A stretch of DNA of 56,888 bases, from NCBI GenBank assembly GCA_034382075.1, contig JAXMOZ010000010.1, positions 1 to 56,888 on the forward strand, in the 5' to 3' direction. The notes beneath the pieces are model-generated. The model made no database searches and was not told where the DNA came from. It was given only the letters and a program-made list of their open reading frames with translations. A program made the position numbers and the translations under genes. Position 1 is the first letter of the stretch. Every line of letters begins with the position of its first letter. This stretch comes from JAEULH01 sp034382075. GTDB taxonomy: Bacteria; Pseudomonadota; Alphaproteobacteria; Rhodospirillales; Defluviicoccaceae. Shown here piece after piece: positions 15,608 to 24,111 of the stretch.

Positions 15608-16714
15608 ATGCCAACTTTCCGCTGCCGGTATTGGCAAGAAAATCAAGAAAAGCGCGTCCGCTTGGCCCCGACTTCGCGGACCGCAGCCGGGGCAGCGACG
15701 GGCGCTCGTGGGGAGGACATCGCAATCAACGCCATCCCTCTGGCGCGAAGCGAGGGCATCGTTCCGTTCGTCACCTTTCTCGACGAAATCGGCGCCCCCA
15801 CCGAGCGCTTGCTGACCCAGGCGCGCCTTTCTCCCGACGCCCTCGATCGCTCGGGGGCGCTGTTTCCGCTGCATCAGGGAATGCGTTTTCTCGACGACGC
15901 CGCCCGCAAGCAGGGGATCAGCAACATCGGCCTCGTCGTTGGCCGGCGAACCCGGGTTTGCGACCTCTCCCCCCTCGGCCGACTGCTGTCGCCGGCCATG
16001 AGCCTAAACGAAGCCATCGCCCTGCTCGTCGGCGTCATCGGCCTGTTCAACTCTGCGCTCGAGCTTTCGCTGCTCTGCTGCCTCGACAGGGCCTTCTTCA
16101 GCCACAGGCTCGCCGTCGGCGCGGAGGCCGACGTTAGCCTGTTTACCCTGATGCTGATGATCGACCTGGTGCGGCTCGCCGCCGGACCCCGCTGGCGACC
16201 GCAGGCCATCCACGTGCCGGCGGCGCATGCCCGGATGCGGAGGGCGCACGAGGCGGCGATGGAGATCCCCTGCCTCGGCGGGACCGACCGCTGGACCATC
16301 GTCTTCGACCGCTCGCTGCTGAACGACCGGCTCCGCTACTGCCCGGCCAACGCCGATGCCGACGAAGCCCTGGAAGCGCTGCGGCGGGCGGCGCCGGCGG
16401 GCGATTTCTGCGGATCGCTGCGCCAGGTGATCGGCTCGCTGCTGCCGTCGGGCAATCCCAGCCTGGCGGCGGCGGCGGACGCCGCCGGCTTCAGCCTCCG
16501 CACCCTGCAGCGTCGGCTCAACGACGCCGGCTGCAGCTACTCGCAACTGCTGGAGGAGGCGCGCCACCGCGCCGCGCTGCGCCTGCTCGGCGACAGAAGG
16601 GTCAAGATTGTCGACGTCGCCTTCGAGCTGGGCTACTCGGACCCAGCCAACTTCACCCGCGCGTTTCGCCGCTGGACCGGCACCAGCCCGAGGGCGGCGC
16701 GCGGCGGGGCCTAG
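15608..16714 (+). CDS. AraC family transcriptional regulator
   Basis: A 368-residue regulator. Residues about 50-235 resemble the N-terminal ligand domain of AraC proteins of the OruR/ArgR-like group (RSEGIVPFVTFLDEIGAPTERLLTQA, given as a landmark of the domain's start). The C-terminal 100 residues hold two helix-turn-helix motifs: SLAAAADAAGFSLRTLQRRL and VKIVDVAFELGYSDPANFTR, ending in the typical FRRWTGTSPRA. The ATG at 15608 gives about 45 residues before the domain; no better internal ATG exists, so the start is somewhat uncertain. Its stop codon shares the palindrome CTAG with the stop of the convergent mscS gene. The effector is unknown. Confidence 0.88.
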   Translation: MPTFRCRYWQENQEKRVRLAPTSRTAAGAATGARGEDIAINAIPLARSEGIVPFVTFLDEIGAPTERLLTQARLSPDALDRSGALFPLHQGMRFLDDAARKQGISNIGLVVGRRTRVCDLSPLGRLLSPAMSLNEAIALLVGVIGLFNSALELSLLCCLDRAFFSHRLAVGAEADVSLFTLMLMIDLVRLAAGPRWRPQAIHVPAAHARMRRAHEAAMEIPCLGGTDRWTIVFDRSLLNDRLRYCPANADADEALEALRRAAPAGDFCGSLRQVIGSLLPSGNPSLAAAADAAGFSLRTLQRRLNDAGCSYSQLLEEARHRAALRLLGDRRVKIVDVAFELGYSDPANFTRAFRRWTGTSPRAARGGA

Positions 16715-18417
16715 GTTGCGGGGCCGGCGCCCAGGCTCGGGTCCAGCGCCAGGTAGGACGTCTGCGAGGGGAAGGCAAAGCCCGTTCCCGCCGCTCCGAC
16801 GATGCTCATGATCTTGAAGTTGAGGTCCTCGCGGACCTCCAGGTACTGCAACCAGTCGGTGGCCGAGACGTAGACGAAGACGGCGACGTCGAGGGAGGAG
16901 GCGCCGAAGCCGTCGAAGCGGACGTGCAGCCTGTCGTGCAGCACCCGCGGATGATCGCGCAGCATCGTGTCCAGCCCGGCGATAACCGCGCGAAGCTGCT
17001 CCTCGTTGGTTTCGTAGCGAAGCCCGATGGTGGTCTGATACAGCCGGCGGCGGCGGCGGCTGTAGTTGGTGATCTCGCGCTGGGAGAAATCGGAGTTGGG
17101 CATGCTGATGACGGTGTCGTCCAGCTTGCGCAGCCTGGTCGAGCGCAAGCCGATCTCCTCCACCGTCGCCTCCTCGGCCCCGAAGCGGCAGAAGTCGCCG
17201 ATGCGCACCGGCTTGTCGGCGAAGAGCGTGAGCCCGCCGATGACGTTTTCCAGCGTCGGCCTGACCGCAAGCGCGATCGCCAGGCCGCCGACGCCGAGGC
17301 TGGCGATCACCGGAGTGAGCGGAATGCCGAAGAAGCCGGCGGCGTAGATGACCAGCGACACCAGCAGGACCAGGCTCGCCAGGCGCAAGACGATGCGAAC
17401 CAGTTGGCTGTCGATGCTGCCCGCCTCCGTGTACCTGGCGGCATTGACGACATCGGCGACGCGCCCGGTGACCAGCACCACGAACCAGCCGAGGGCGGCG
17501 AACATCAGCACCCAGGTCGCGGTCGTCAGCGGCGCCCAGGTCTCGTCGGCGAAGCCGAGGCCGACGATCGTCACCAGCCTCGCCAGAAAGGCCGCCGCGA
17601 CGGCGGCGAGGACGGCCGCAGGCAAGCCGAAGCGGGTGGAGGGCGGCGCCTCGAGGTGGCGTTCGTCCCACCGTCGTCCCCAGCGCAGCAGCGCACGAAC
17701 GAGGGCGACAGCCGCGGCGACCACGATGGCAAAGCCAAGCCATTGCCAGACCGTCTGGCCGAAGACGAGCCGCTTCGACCAGTCCGGCAGGTTGCGGGTC
17801 CAGGACCGCGGCAGGATCAGGCTGAAACCGTGGATATACTCGTCGTAGATGCCGGCAAGAGCGCCGGGCTTGTAGGGCAGGTGCCGGACGGCCTCGTAGT
17901 ACTCGGGGAGGCGGGCGACGGTGTCGGCGGTGAACAGGAACTCGCCGGCGCGGGCGCCGCCGTCGATCCTGGCGATGGTGATCCGGGTCTGCGGAATGCT
18001 CCAGCGGCTGACCGGGTTCTGCTTGTCGGCGACGGCCGCGTCGCCCGGGATCTCCTCCTCGGGCGGCAGCTTGACCCTATCCAGGATCTCCTTCAGCTGC
18101 AGCGCGCTTTCGACCTCCGCCGCGAATCGACCCTCCTGGGCCAGCCTGCTGAAATCGATGGTGTCGAGGGCGCGGCCGCCCGGGCCGAGGATCTGCTGCA
18201 GGGTCTGGCCCTGCCGCCAGGCCTGCATCGCCGCGGTGATGTTGTCGTCGAAACTGCGCAGGGTGTCGCGCGGGCTGGAGGTGTCCGCGGGCTGCAGCGG
18301 GTCTGTTTCGAACCCGGCGAAGGGCTCTTCGGCGAAACCTCGGCCGGCGTCGAGCGCCAGGACGACGAGGGCGACCAGCAGGGCGGCGACCGCGCGAAGC
18401 CTCCCGGCCCGCCGCAC
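16711..18417 (-). CDS. Mechanosensitive ion channel, MscS family
   Basis: A 568-residue channel of the small-conductance mechanosensitive family. It has a signal peptide (about 1-29), a periplasmic N-domain of some 190 residues, several transmembrane helices between about 220 and 390, the pore-lining helix with small residues (VIASLGVGGLAIALAVRPTL), and the cytoplasmic beta and alpha/beta domains (DFCRFGAEEATVEEIGLRST, then VISMPNSDFSQREITNYSRR). The start codon is GTG, one base after the TGA of the upstream fadL-like gene, so the two are coupled. It should release solutes on hypo-osmotic shock. Confidence 0.9.
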   Translation of the reverse strand: MRRAGRLRAVAALLVALVVLALDAGRGFAEEPFAGFETDPLQPADTSSPRDTLRSFDDNITAAMQAWRQGQTLQQILGPGGRALDTIDFSRLAQEGRFAAEVESALQLKEILDRVKLPPEEEIPGDAAVADKQNPVSRWSIPQTRITIARIDGGARAGEFLFTADTVARLPEYYEAVRHLPYKPGALAGIYDEYIHGFSLILPRSWTRNLPDWSKRLVFGQTVWQWLGFAIVVAAAVALVRALLRWGRRWDERHLEAPPSTRFGLPAAVLAAVAAAFLARLVTIVGLGFADETWAPLTTATWVLMFAALGWFVVLVTGRVADVVNAARYTEAGSIDSQLVRIVLRLASLVLLVSLVIYAAGFFGIPLTPVIASLGVGGLAIALAVRPTLENVIGGLTLFADKPVRIGDFCRFGAEEATVEEIGLRSTRLRKLDDTVISMPNSDFSQREITNYSRRRRRLYQTTIGLRYETNEEQLRAVIAGLDTMLRDHPRVLHDRLHVRFDGFGASSLDVAVFVYVSATDWLQYLEVREDLNFKIMSIVGAAGTGFAFPSQTSYLALDPSLGAGPAT

Positions 18418-18418
18418 G

Positions 18419-19741
18419 TCAGAAGCCCCAGGCGACGGTCACGTTGACGAAGTGGACCTCGTTGCTCGAGTAGTTGCCCTGCAGCCGGCCGGAGAGCGGT
18501 CCCCGCTCGCGGTCGAGGTCGCCCTCGCCCAGGTTCAGGTACTGGTACGCGGCGCCCAGGCTGACGCCATCGGCCACGGCGTACTCCAGCCCGGTGCCGA
18601 CGCGGATCTGCTGGTCGAGCGGCAGCGCCGGGGTGCGCTGGCTCTTGCTCATGGGCGAGGTGTCGAAGGCAACGCCCGCGGACCAAGCGAGCTTCGGCAG
18701 CACACGCCAACGGGCGCCAAGGGCCAAGCCCCAGGTATCGTTGTAGTCGAGGTTGGCGGTTTTCTGTGAGGTCGTGGCCGAGCCGATCTCGAGCGATGGC
18801 TGGCCGAACTTGCTCCAGTTCTGCCAACTGACGTTGCCCATGATGGCGATGGCCGGGGTCAGGTCGTGGTAGCCGCTCAGCGTCACCGTCTGCGGGATGG
18901 TCAGCCCGAGGTCCACGTCGGTGGCCGAAATCCTCGGGTCGAGGCCGTCGAACACCGGGCCGCCGCCGGTGAGGTCCGGCCGCTGCTTGAAGTCGAGGTC
19001 CACCGGCGAGGTGTAGGTGACGCCGATGCGGGTGCCGGCCATCGGCTCGACGAGGAGGCCCGCGGTTCCGCCGAAGCCCACGTCGCTGCTTTCGAGTTGG
19101 ATCTGGCCGTCGCTGCCGCCGAGGGGCGCGGCGACTGAAGTCTTGTTGTTGAGCCGGCCATAGACGATCTGGGCGCCGGCGCCGGCGGACAGCCAGTCGG
19201 TGACCTTGTACGCCGCCACAGGGTAGGCGCCGAAGGTGACGAGGTCGGCCTGGGTGCCGTAGTAGCGGCCGGACCAGCCTCGTTCGTACTCGAGCATGCC
19301 GCCGAAGTTGGAGCCGAGGGACAGCCCGATGCGCAGGTCCGGGGTCAGGCTGTGGACGGCATAAAGGCCGGCGCCGGGAAAGGCGCCGGAGGCGTTGCCG
19401 CCGTTGCCGCCGGAAACGGTGGTGTCGCTCCCGCGGTCGAAGCGAACGTTCCCGAAGCCGCCCTGCAATCCGGCAAGCAGCTGGGTGCCCTTGAGCCGAG
19501 TCATGCCGGCGGGATTGGTGAACGCCGTCGCCGCGTCGTCGGCGATCGCCGCGCGCCCGGCCGATGCCCGGCCCATGTCCGGTGTCGCCATCTCGGTCAA
19601 GAACAGCCCGGCGGCACGGGCGCTGCCGCCGGCGCCCAGCAGGGCAAGGGAGGCGGCAGCGGCCAAGGTGGCGAGGCCACCCGCATGAGTCACCCCCATG
19701 GGTAGCTGAGCAAAGACGCCGGTGCCCACCCGATTGCCCAT
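18419..19741 (-). CDS. Outer membrane transporter of the FadL/TodX (OMPP1) family
   Basis: A 440-residue outer-membrane beta-barrel for uptake of long-chain fatty acids or other hydrophobic compounds. The signal peptide ends around ARA-AGL (about residue 44). The mature N-terminus (AGLFLTEMATPDMGRASAG) is the plug-domain start typical of the family, followed by the DDAATAFTNPAGMTRL motif. The rest is alternating beta strands, ending in the aromatic C-terminal AWGF expected of barrels inserted by BamA. A good ribosome binding site (gggaggg) supports the ATG. The downstream MscS gene starts one base after its stop, an unusual pairing. Confidence 0.92.
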   Translation of the reverse strand: MGNRVGTGVFAQLPMGVTHAGGLATLAAAASLALLGAGGSARAAGLFLTEMATPDMGRASAGRAAIADDAATAFTNPAGMTRLKGTQLLAGLQGGFGNVRFDRGSDTTVSGGNGGNASGAFPGAGLYAVHSLTPDLRIGLSLGSNFGGMLEYERGWSGRYYGTQADLVTFGAYPVAAYKVTDWLSAGAGAQIVYGRLNNKTSVAAPLGGSDGQIQLESSDVGFGGTAGLLVEPMAGTRIGVTYTSPVDLDFKQRPDLTGGGPVFDGLDPRISATDVDLGLTIPQTVTLSGYHDLTPAIAIMGNVSWQNWSKFGQPSLEIGSATTSQKTANLDYNDTWGLALGARWRVLPKLAWSAGVAFDTSPMSKSQRTPALPLDQQIRVGTGLEYAVADGVSLGAAYQYLNLGEGDLDRERGPLSGRLQGNYSSNEVHFVNVTVAWGF

Positions 19742-19823
19742 AGCGTCTTCCCTCCCTTCCGCGATCAGGTGACGCTATTCACCTGCCGTCGGTCGTTCTT
19801 GTCATACCGTGCCAGAGGAGGCA

Positions 19824-19852
19824 AGCGGCGGGCTTGCGAGGCGCCCGCCGCT
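19824..19852. terminator. Hairpin between the DUF1254 gene and fadL
   Basis: A perfect ten-base-pair stem (agcggcgggc / gcccgccgct) surrounds a nine-base loop. It lies 114 bases beyond the minus-strand stop of the DUF1254 gene and 82 bases before the fadL start on the same strand. No T run follows, so it is a plausible but weak terminator or an mRNA-end structure. Confidence 0.4.
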
Positions 19853-19965
19853 GAGGGGTGACTTTACTTCGCGGGTTCGACGGCGGCGACCACCACCCCG
19901 AAACCGACCGCAGTGACAGCGTCGCCGACCATTGTCTGGCCCGGCGTCATGCCGACGCCGCCGTC

Positions 19966-21381
19966 TCACGATGGTGGCAGCACCGGCGGCACCGTCCACG
20001 CGCCCGTCAGCACGGCGTCCTTCGGCCAGTACATCCGGAGCATGAGGACGAACCGGTCCGCAGGCGCCGGCAGCCAGTTCGCCTCCCGGTCCTTGCCCGG
20101 CGACGCGTGCTGGATGTACAGGTCGAGCGAGCCGTCGGCGTTGTACTTGAGATCGTTGCGCGGGCTGACCGTGTACTTGTTCAAGGGATTGTCGTAAAAG
20201 AAGTAGTCGGCGTCATACATGGTCAGCGACCAGAAGCCGTTGACCGGCGGGGTTTGCCCAGCCGGGAAGTGCATGACGTAGTTGTTTTTGCCGCCGTCGT
20301 AGGGCGCGCCTTTGCCGTCCACGTCCGAGGTCGGATAGACCGCGTCTTCCGGGCGGTTGGCGCCGAGGCCGAAGTAGGTGATGGTGGCCCGCTGCAGGTA
20401 GTCGGTGCCGTACTGCCCGGTGTTGAGCGAGAACACCCAGCCGTTTTCCGCGGTGCCGGCCTGCTTCAAGTGGGTCACGATCTTCTCGACACCGGCCTTC
20501 GGGACGTCCCGGAGCGCGTCGGCGACCGCCGGGCCCAACTGCTTCGGATCGAATGTCTGCCCCGGGACCAGGCCGATCTTCGCCATCCGCGCCACCATCG
20601 GCGCATCCGCCGCCGTCGGCGGATTGTCCTTCATCAGCGACGCCAGCAGCGTGAAGTACGTCGCTGTGTCCATCCGGTTGACCTGATCGCGGGTCGGCGT
20701 CCGCATGTCGATGCTGGGGTCGACGCGGCCTTGCGGCGGCGTGTAGGGCCTGCCGTAGGCGCTGAGCGGCACCAGGGAGAGCTTGTCTTGCAGGGCATGC
20801 ACCGCGGCATAGTCCTCCGGCGTGCCGGTGCAGTAGATGCGCCCCAGGATCCACACGAGGTTGGTCGGCGACTTGTACTCGGTGAGGCCCCCCGGGAGCG
20901 TGCCCTTCCACCCGGGCCCGGTGATGGCGTAGGTCTGGGCGCCGTTGCCGGTGGTGCGCTGGCCGGGGACCTGGAACACCTCGGTCCAGCCGTCCAGCAT
21001 CGGCATCAGGTAGTACCGATCGCCGCTGTCGGGGATGCCGAAGACGTAGGGCTCCTTCGAAAGGTCGATGAAGGCCATGGAATACAGCGTATCGGCATTC
21101 GGCGCCGTGACCTGGCGATCTGCCGCGCTCGGGTACTCCCGCAGCAGGGCGAACTGCCCCATCGGCGCCCGGACGCCCTCGGGTGTGGCCGTATTGGTGA
21201 GCGCCCGCCGGGTCATCTCCATGGTCACCAGCGGGTAGCCGTAGACGTAGGCGTCCTCGGCGATGGCGCGCGCCTCGTCCGGCGTGACGTCCGCCGCTTG
21301 CGTCGACGTGAGGTTCAACCCCGCCAGCGCAGCCAACAGCAGGGCCAGCGGCCACTGTCGCCGCAACGTCCGATGCCTCAT
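19966..21381 (-). CDS. Exported DUF1254/DUF1214 domain protein
   Basis: A 471-residue secreted protein with a signal peptide (cleavage near TQA-AD, about residue 30), an N-terminal DUF1254 domain (EDAYVYGYPLVTMEMTRRAL, then NADTLYSMAFIDLSKEPYV) and a C-terminal DUF1214 domain (NGFWSLTMYDADYFFYDN, then LDLYIQHASPGKDREANWLP). These paired domains are common in proteobacteria and their biochemical function is not settled. The ATG at 21381 is preferred to an in-frame TTG six bases earlier because gaggagg stands six bases before it. It follows the arylsulfatase gene by 45 bases on the same strand, so the two probably form an operon. Confidence 0.88.
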   Translation of the reverse strand: MRHRTLRRQWPLALLLAALAGLNLTSTQAADVTPDEARAIAEDAYVYGYPLVTMEMTRRALTNTATPEGVRAPMGQFALLREYPSAADRQVTAPNADTLYSMAFIDLSKEPYVFGIPDSGDRYYLMPMLDGWTEVFQVPGQRTTGNGAQTYAITGPGWKGTLPGGLTEYKSPTNLVWILGRIYCTGTPEDYAAVHALQDKLSLVPLSAYGRPYTPPQGRVDPSIDMRTPTRDQVNRMDTATYFTLLASLMKDNPPTAADAPMVARMAKIGLVPGQTFDPKQLGPAVADALRDVPKAGVEKIVTHLKQAGTAENGWVFSLNTGQYGTDYLQRATITYFGLGANRPEDAVYPTSDVDGKGAPYDGGKNNYVMHFPAGQTPPVNGFWSLTMYDADYFFYDNPLNKYTVSPRNDLKYNADGSLDLYIQHASPGKDREANWLPAPADRFVLMLRMYWPKDAVLTGAWTVPPVLPPS

Positions 21382-21426
21382 GTGCAACCTCCTCGGATGA
21401 ACTCGGTGCGGGGAAGTCCCCTATCG

Positions 21427-23934
21427 CTACTCGCTGCTCTTGTGGTCGTGCTCGGCATCCATCAGCCGCTGCTTGTCGACGTCGGAGAGCTGTGGGCGGT
21501 CGATCGACAACGTCAGCTTGTCGAGGGAGCCGGCGAAGCGAAACGGCGCCTGATAATCGGCGTCATTGACCGGGGTGCCGGTGTCGGCGCCGACGTCGAA
21601 GTTTTCGTCCCACTGCAGGATGAACGGCAGGGTGCGCTCCATCGTCTGCCGGGCCACCTCTTTGCCATCGACCTTGAGCACCCCAGTGCCGCCCCGGCCG
21701 ATGCCGCTGAAGTCGTTGAAGGCCAAAGTTCCCGCGCCCAAGCCGTCGTAGGCAAAGTCGAACTCCAGCGTGTGTCTGCCGGGCGCGAGCGCTTCGGCGC
21801 CCTCCCAGCGCACCCGCTTCAGATCGACCAGGTTCCACAGGAACACCGGCTTGCCCTCGAGCACGTAGAAGCCGTAGCCGCCGAACCGGCCGCCCTGGGT
21901 CACGATCATGCCGTCGGAGCCCCCTGACGGAACGTCGACCTGCGCCGTGAAGGTATAGGACGCGTTGAGCAGCGACGGCGCGTCCCCGTTGGGGGTTCCG
22001 GTCAACTCGCCGGACCAGGCGAACTCGGTGCGGCCGGCGGTCAGGCTCGGCCGCGGGGTGATGAGCCGGGCGGCGACGCTGGCGTCCAGCGGCAGGACCT
22101 GGTACTTCGCGGCCTCCTGCCAGAACAGCGCCTGCATCTCCTTCAATTTCGCCGGGTTCTTGGCGGCGACATTCTCCGACTGCGTCCAGTCTTTGCGAAG
22201 ATCGTAAAGCTCCCAGGGGAACGTGGTCGGATCCCCCGGTTTGCCGGCGACATCCCACGGCGGGCGCATGACCTTGGTGCTGGCGATCCAGCCGTCGTGG
22301 TAGATGGCGTGGTCGCCGAACATCTCGAAGTATTGCGTCTTGTGCGCAGAGGGCGCCGTGGCGCTGGCCCTGTCGAAGGTGTAGGCCATGCTGATGCCTT
22401 CGATCGGGCTTTGCTTGATCCCGTCGACGCTCTCGGGCTGCCGGATCCCCGCCACCTCCAGGATTGTCGGGACAATGTCGATGACATGGTGGAACTGGGT
22501 GCGCACCCCGCCCTTGTCGGTAATCCGGGCCGGCCAGGAGATGGCCATGCCCTGGCGGGTTCCGCCGAAGTGGGACGCAACCTGCTTGGTCCAGGAGAAC
22601 GGGGTGTCGAACGCCCACGACCAGGGGACGGCCATGTGCGGGTAGGTGCGATCCGTCCCCCAAACCTCGTAGAAGCCCTTGATCTGATCTTCCACCGGAA
22701 CGACCACGCCGTTGAACATGGCCACCTCGTTCGGCGTGCCGACCAGGGTGCCCTCGGCGCTGTTGCCGTTGTCGCCGTTGATGTAGATGACGAGGGTGTT
22801 CTCGAGCTTTCCCTGGTTCTCCAGCTCCTGGATCACCCTGCCGATTTCGTGGTCGCTGTAGGCGGTGTAGGCTGCGAACACCTCCACCTGGCGGAGGAAC
22901 AGCTTCTTCTCGTCCGCGTTCAGCGCCTCCCAGCGCTTCAGCAACTCGTCCGGCCAGGGCGTCAGCTTCGCGTCCGCCGGGATCACGCCCAGCTTCTTCT
23001 GGTTCTCGAAGATCCTCTCGCGGAGCTCGTTCCAGCCCTCGTCGAACAGGTGCATGTCGCTGATCTTCTCGATCCACTCGGCTGTCGGGTGGTGGGGGGC
23101 GTGGGTCGCCCCGGGAACGTAGTAGATGAACCACGGCTGCTCTGGATTTAGCGCATTGAGCCGGCGCATGTAGGAGATGGCGTCGTCGGCTTGGGCCGTG
23201 ATCAGGTTCCAGCCCGGCTGATCGGTATAGGGATAGATGGCGGTGGTGTTGCGGAACAGGTTCGGCTGCCATTGGTTGGCGTCGCCGCCAACGAAACCGT
23301 AGAAGTAGTCGAAGCCCATGCCGATGGGCCACTGGTCGAACGGCCCGGCTTGGCTCGCCTGGAACGCCGGGGTGTTGTGGTTCTTGCCGAACCAGGCGGT
23401 CTGGTAGCCGTTGTCCTTGAGGATCCGGCCGACGGTGGCCTTGTCGCGGGTGATAATCGAGTTGTAGCCGGGAAAACCTGTCGCCTGCTCAGCGATGACG
23501 CCGAAGCCGACCGAGTGGTGGTTGCGGCCGGTGATCAGCGCCGCCCGGGTGGGGGAGCACAGTGCCGTGGAATTGAAGTTGGTGTAGCGCAGACCCTGGG
23601 CCGCGATCCGGTCCAGCGACGGCGTCGGGATCACACCGCCGAAAGTGCTGGGCACGCCGAAGCCGGAGTCGTCGGTCATGATCAAGAGCACGTTCGGCGC
23701 GCCCTTGGGCGGGACCACCCGCGCCGGCCAGTAGGGCTTGGACTGGGCGACGCCCCGCTCGAGGACCCCGCCGAACGGCTGCGGCCGCGGCGGCAGTTGG
23801 TCGCCGCCGATAGTCGTCGTCGCCGCCGGCGAGCCGGGCGCCGGCGCGGATTGATCGGCGATTGCCGGAAGCGCCGCAACGGCCGCCGCCACAAGTACTA
23901 GCGCGGCTTGAAGCCACGCTCGCGTTGTTGACAT
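21427..23934 (-). CDS. Exported arylsulfatase (835 aa, type I, formylglycine)
   Basis: An 835-residue sulfatase with a signal peptide (cleaved near AIA-DQ, about 27). The alkaline-phosphatase fold starts with NVLLIMTDDSGFG, whose Asp pair binds calcium. The maturation motif CSPTR places the residue converted to formylglycine at Cys126; TGRN follows. Further landmarks are FGKNHNTPA and a late VIYINGDNGNSAEG segment with the distal metal Asp/Asn. After about residue 590 comes a 240-residue C-terminal beta-rich extension. It hydrolyses sulfate esters, probably in the periplasm; the substrate is unknown. It is cotranscribed with the DUF1254 gene. No formylglycine-generating enzyme is in the window. 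Confidence 0.92.
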   Translation of the reverse strand: MSTTRAWLQAALVLVAAAVAALPAIADQSAPAPGSPAATTTIGGDQLPPRPQPFGGVLERGVAQSKPYWPARVVPPKGAPNVLLIMTDDSGFGVPSTFGGVIPTPSLDRIAAQGLRYTNFNSTALCSPTRAALITGRNHHSVGFGVIAEQATGFPGYNSIITRDKATVGRILKDNGYQTAWFGKNHNTPAFQASQAGPFDQWPIGMGFDYFYGFVGGDANQWQPNLFRNTTAIYPYTDQPGWNLITAQADDAISYMRRLNALNPEQPWFIYYVPGATHAPHHPTAEWIEKISDMHLFDEGWNELRERIFENQKKLGVIPADAKLTPWPDELLKRWEALNADEKKLFLRQVEVFAAYTAYSDHEIGRVIQELENQGKLENTLVIYINGDNGNSAEGTLVGTPNEVAMFNGVVVPVEDQIKGFYEVWGTDRTYPHMAVPWSWAFDTPFSWTKQVASHFGGTRQGMAISWPARITDKGGVRTQFHHVIDIVPTILEVAGIRQPESVDGIKQSPIEGISMAYTFDRASATAPSAHKTQYFEMFGDHAIYHDGWIASTKVMRPPWDVAGKPGDPTTFPWELYDLRKDWTQSENVAAKNPAKLKEMQALFWQEAAKYQVLPLDASVAARLITPRPSLTAGRTEFAWSGELTGTPNGDAPSLLNASYTFTAQVDVPSGGSDGMIVTQGGRFGGYGFYVLEGKPVFLWNLVDLKRVRWEGAEALAPGRHTLEFDFAYDGLGAGTLAFNDFSGIGRGGTGVLKVDGKEVARQTMERTLPFILQWDENFDVGADTGTPVNDADYQAPFRFAGSLDKLTLSIDRPQLSDVDKQRLMDAEHDHKSSE

Positions 23935-24111
23935 GATGCCGTCCGCCCCTCGTGTAACCCGCGCCGCCCGACAATACGCACGGCTGGCCGCCCGGTTCTT
24001 GTCAGATCACGCCAAACGTTATTCGCGCGGCATCCGCCGACGCGAACCGGACGCCGGACGAGCGCGGGAGAGGGGAGCAGAGGGAGGGAGGCGGCCGAGC
24101 GACCGAAGGAG

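Noticed and set aside
19864..19950. A 28-residue minus-strand frame just after the DUF1254 stop and in the same frame (begins MTPGQTMVGD)
   Set aside because: It is short and lacks a ribosome binding site. Readthrough of the DUF1254 stop is conceivable but unsupported.
19858..21927. A 689-codon plus-strand frame opposite the DUF1254 and sulfatase genes
   Set aside because: It spans two well-supported opposite genes and a gap, with Arg/His/Val shadow composition and no domain.
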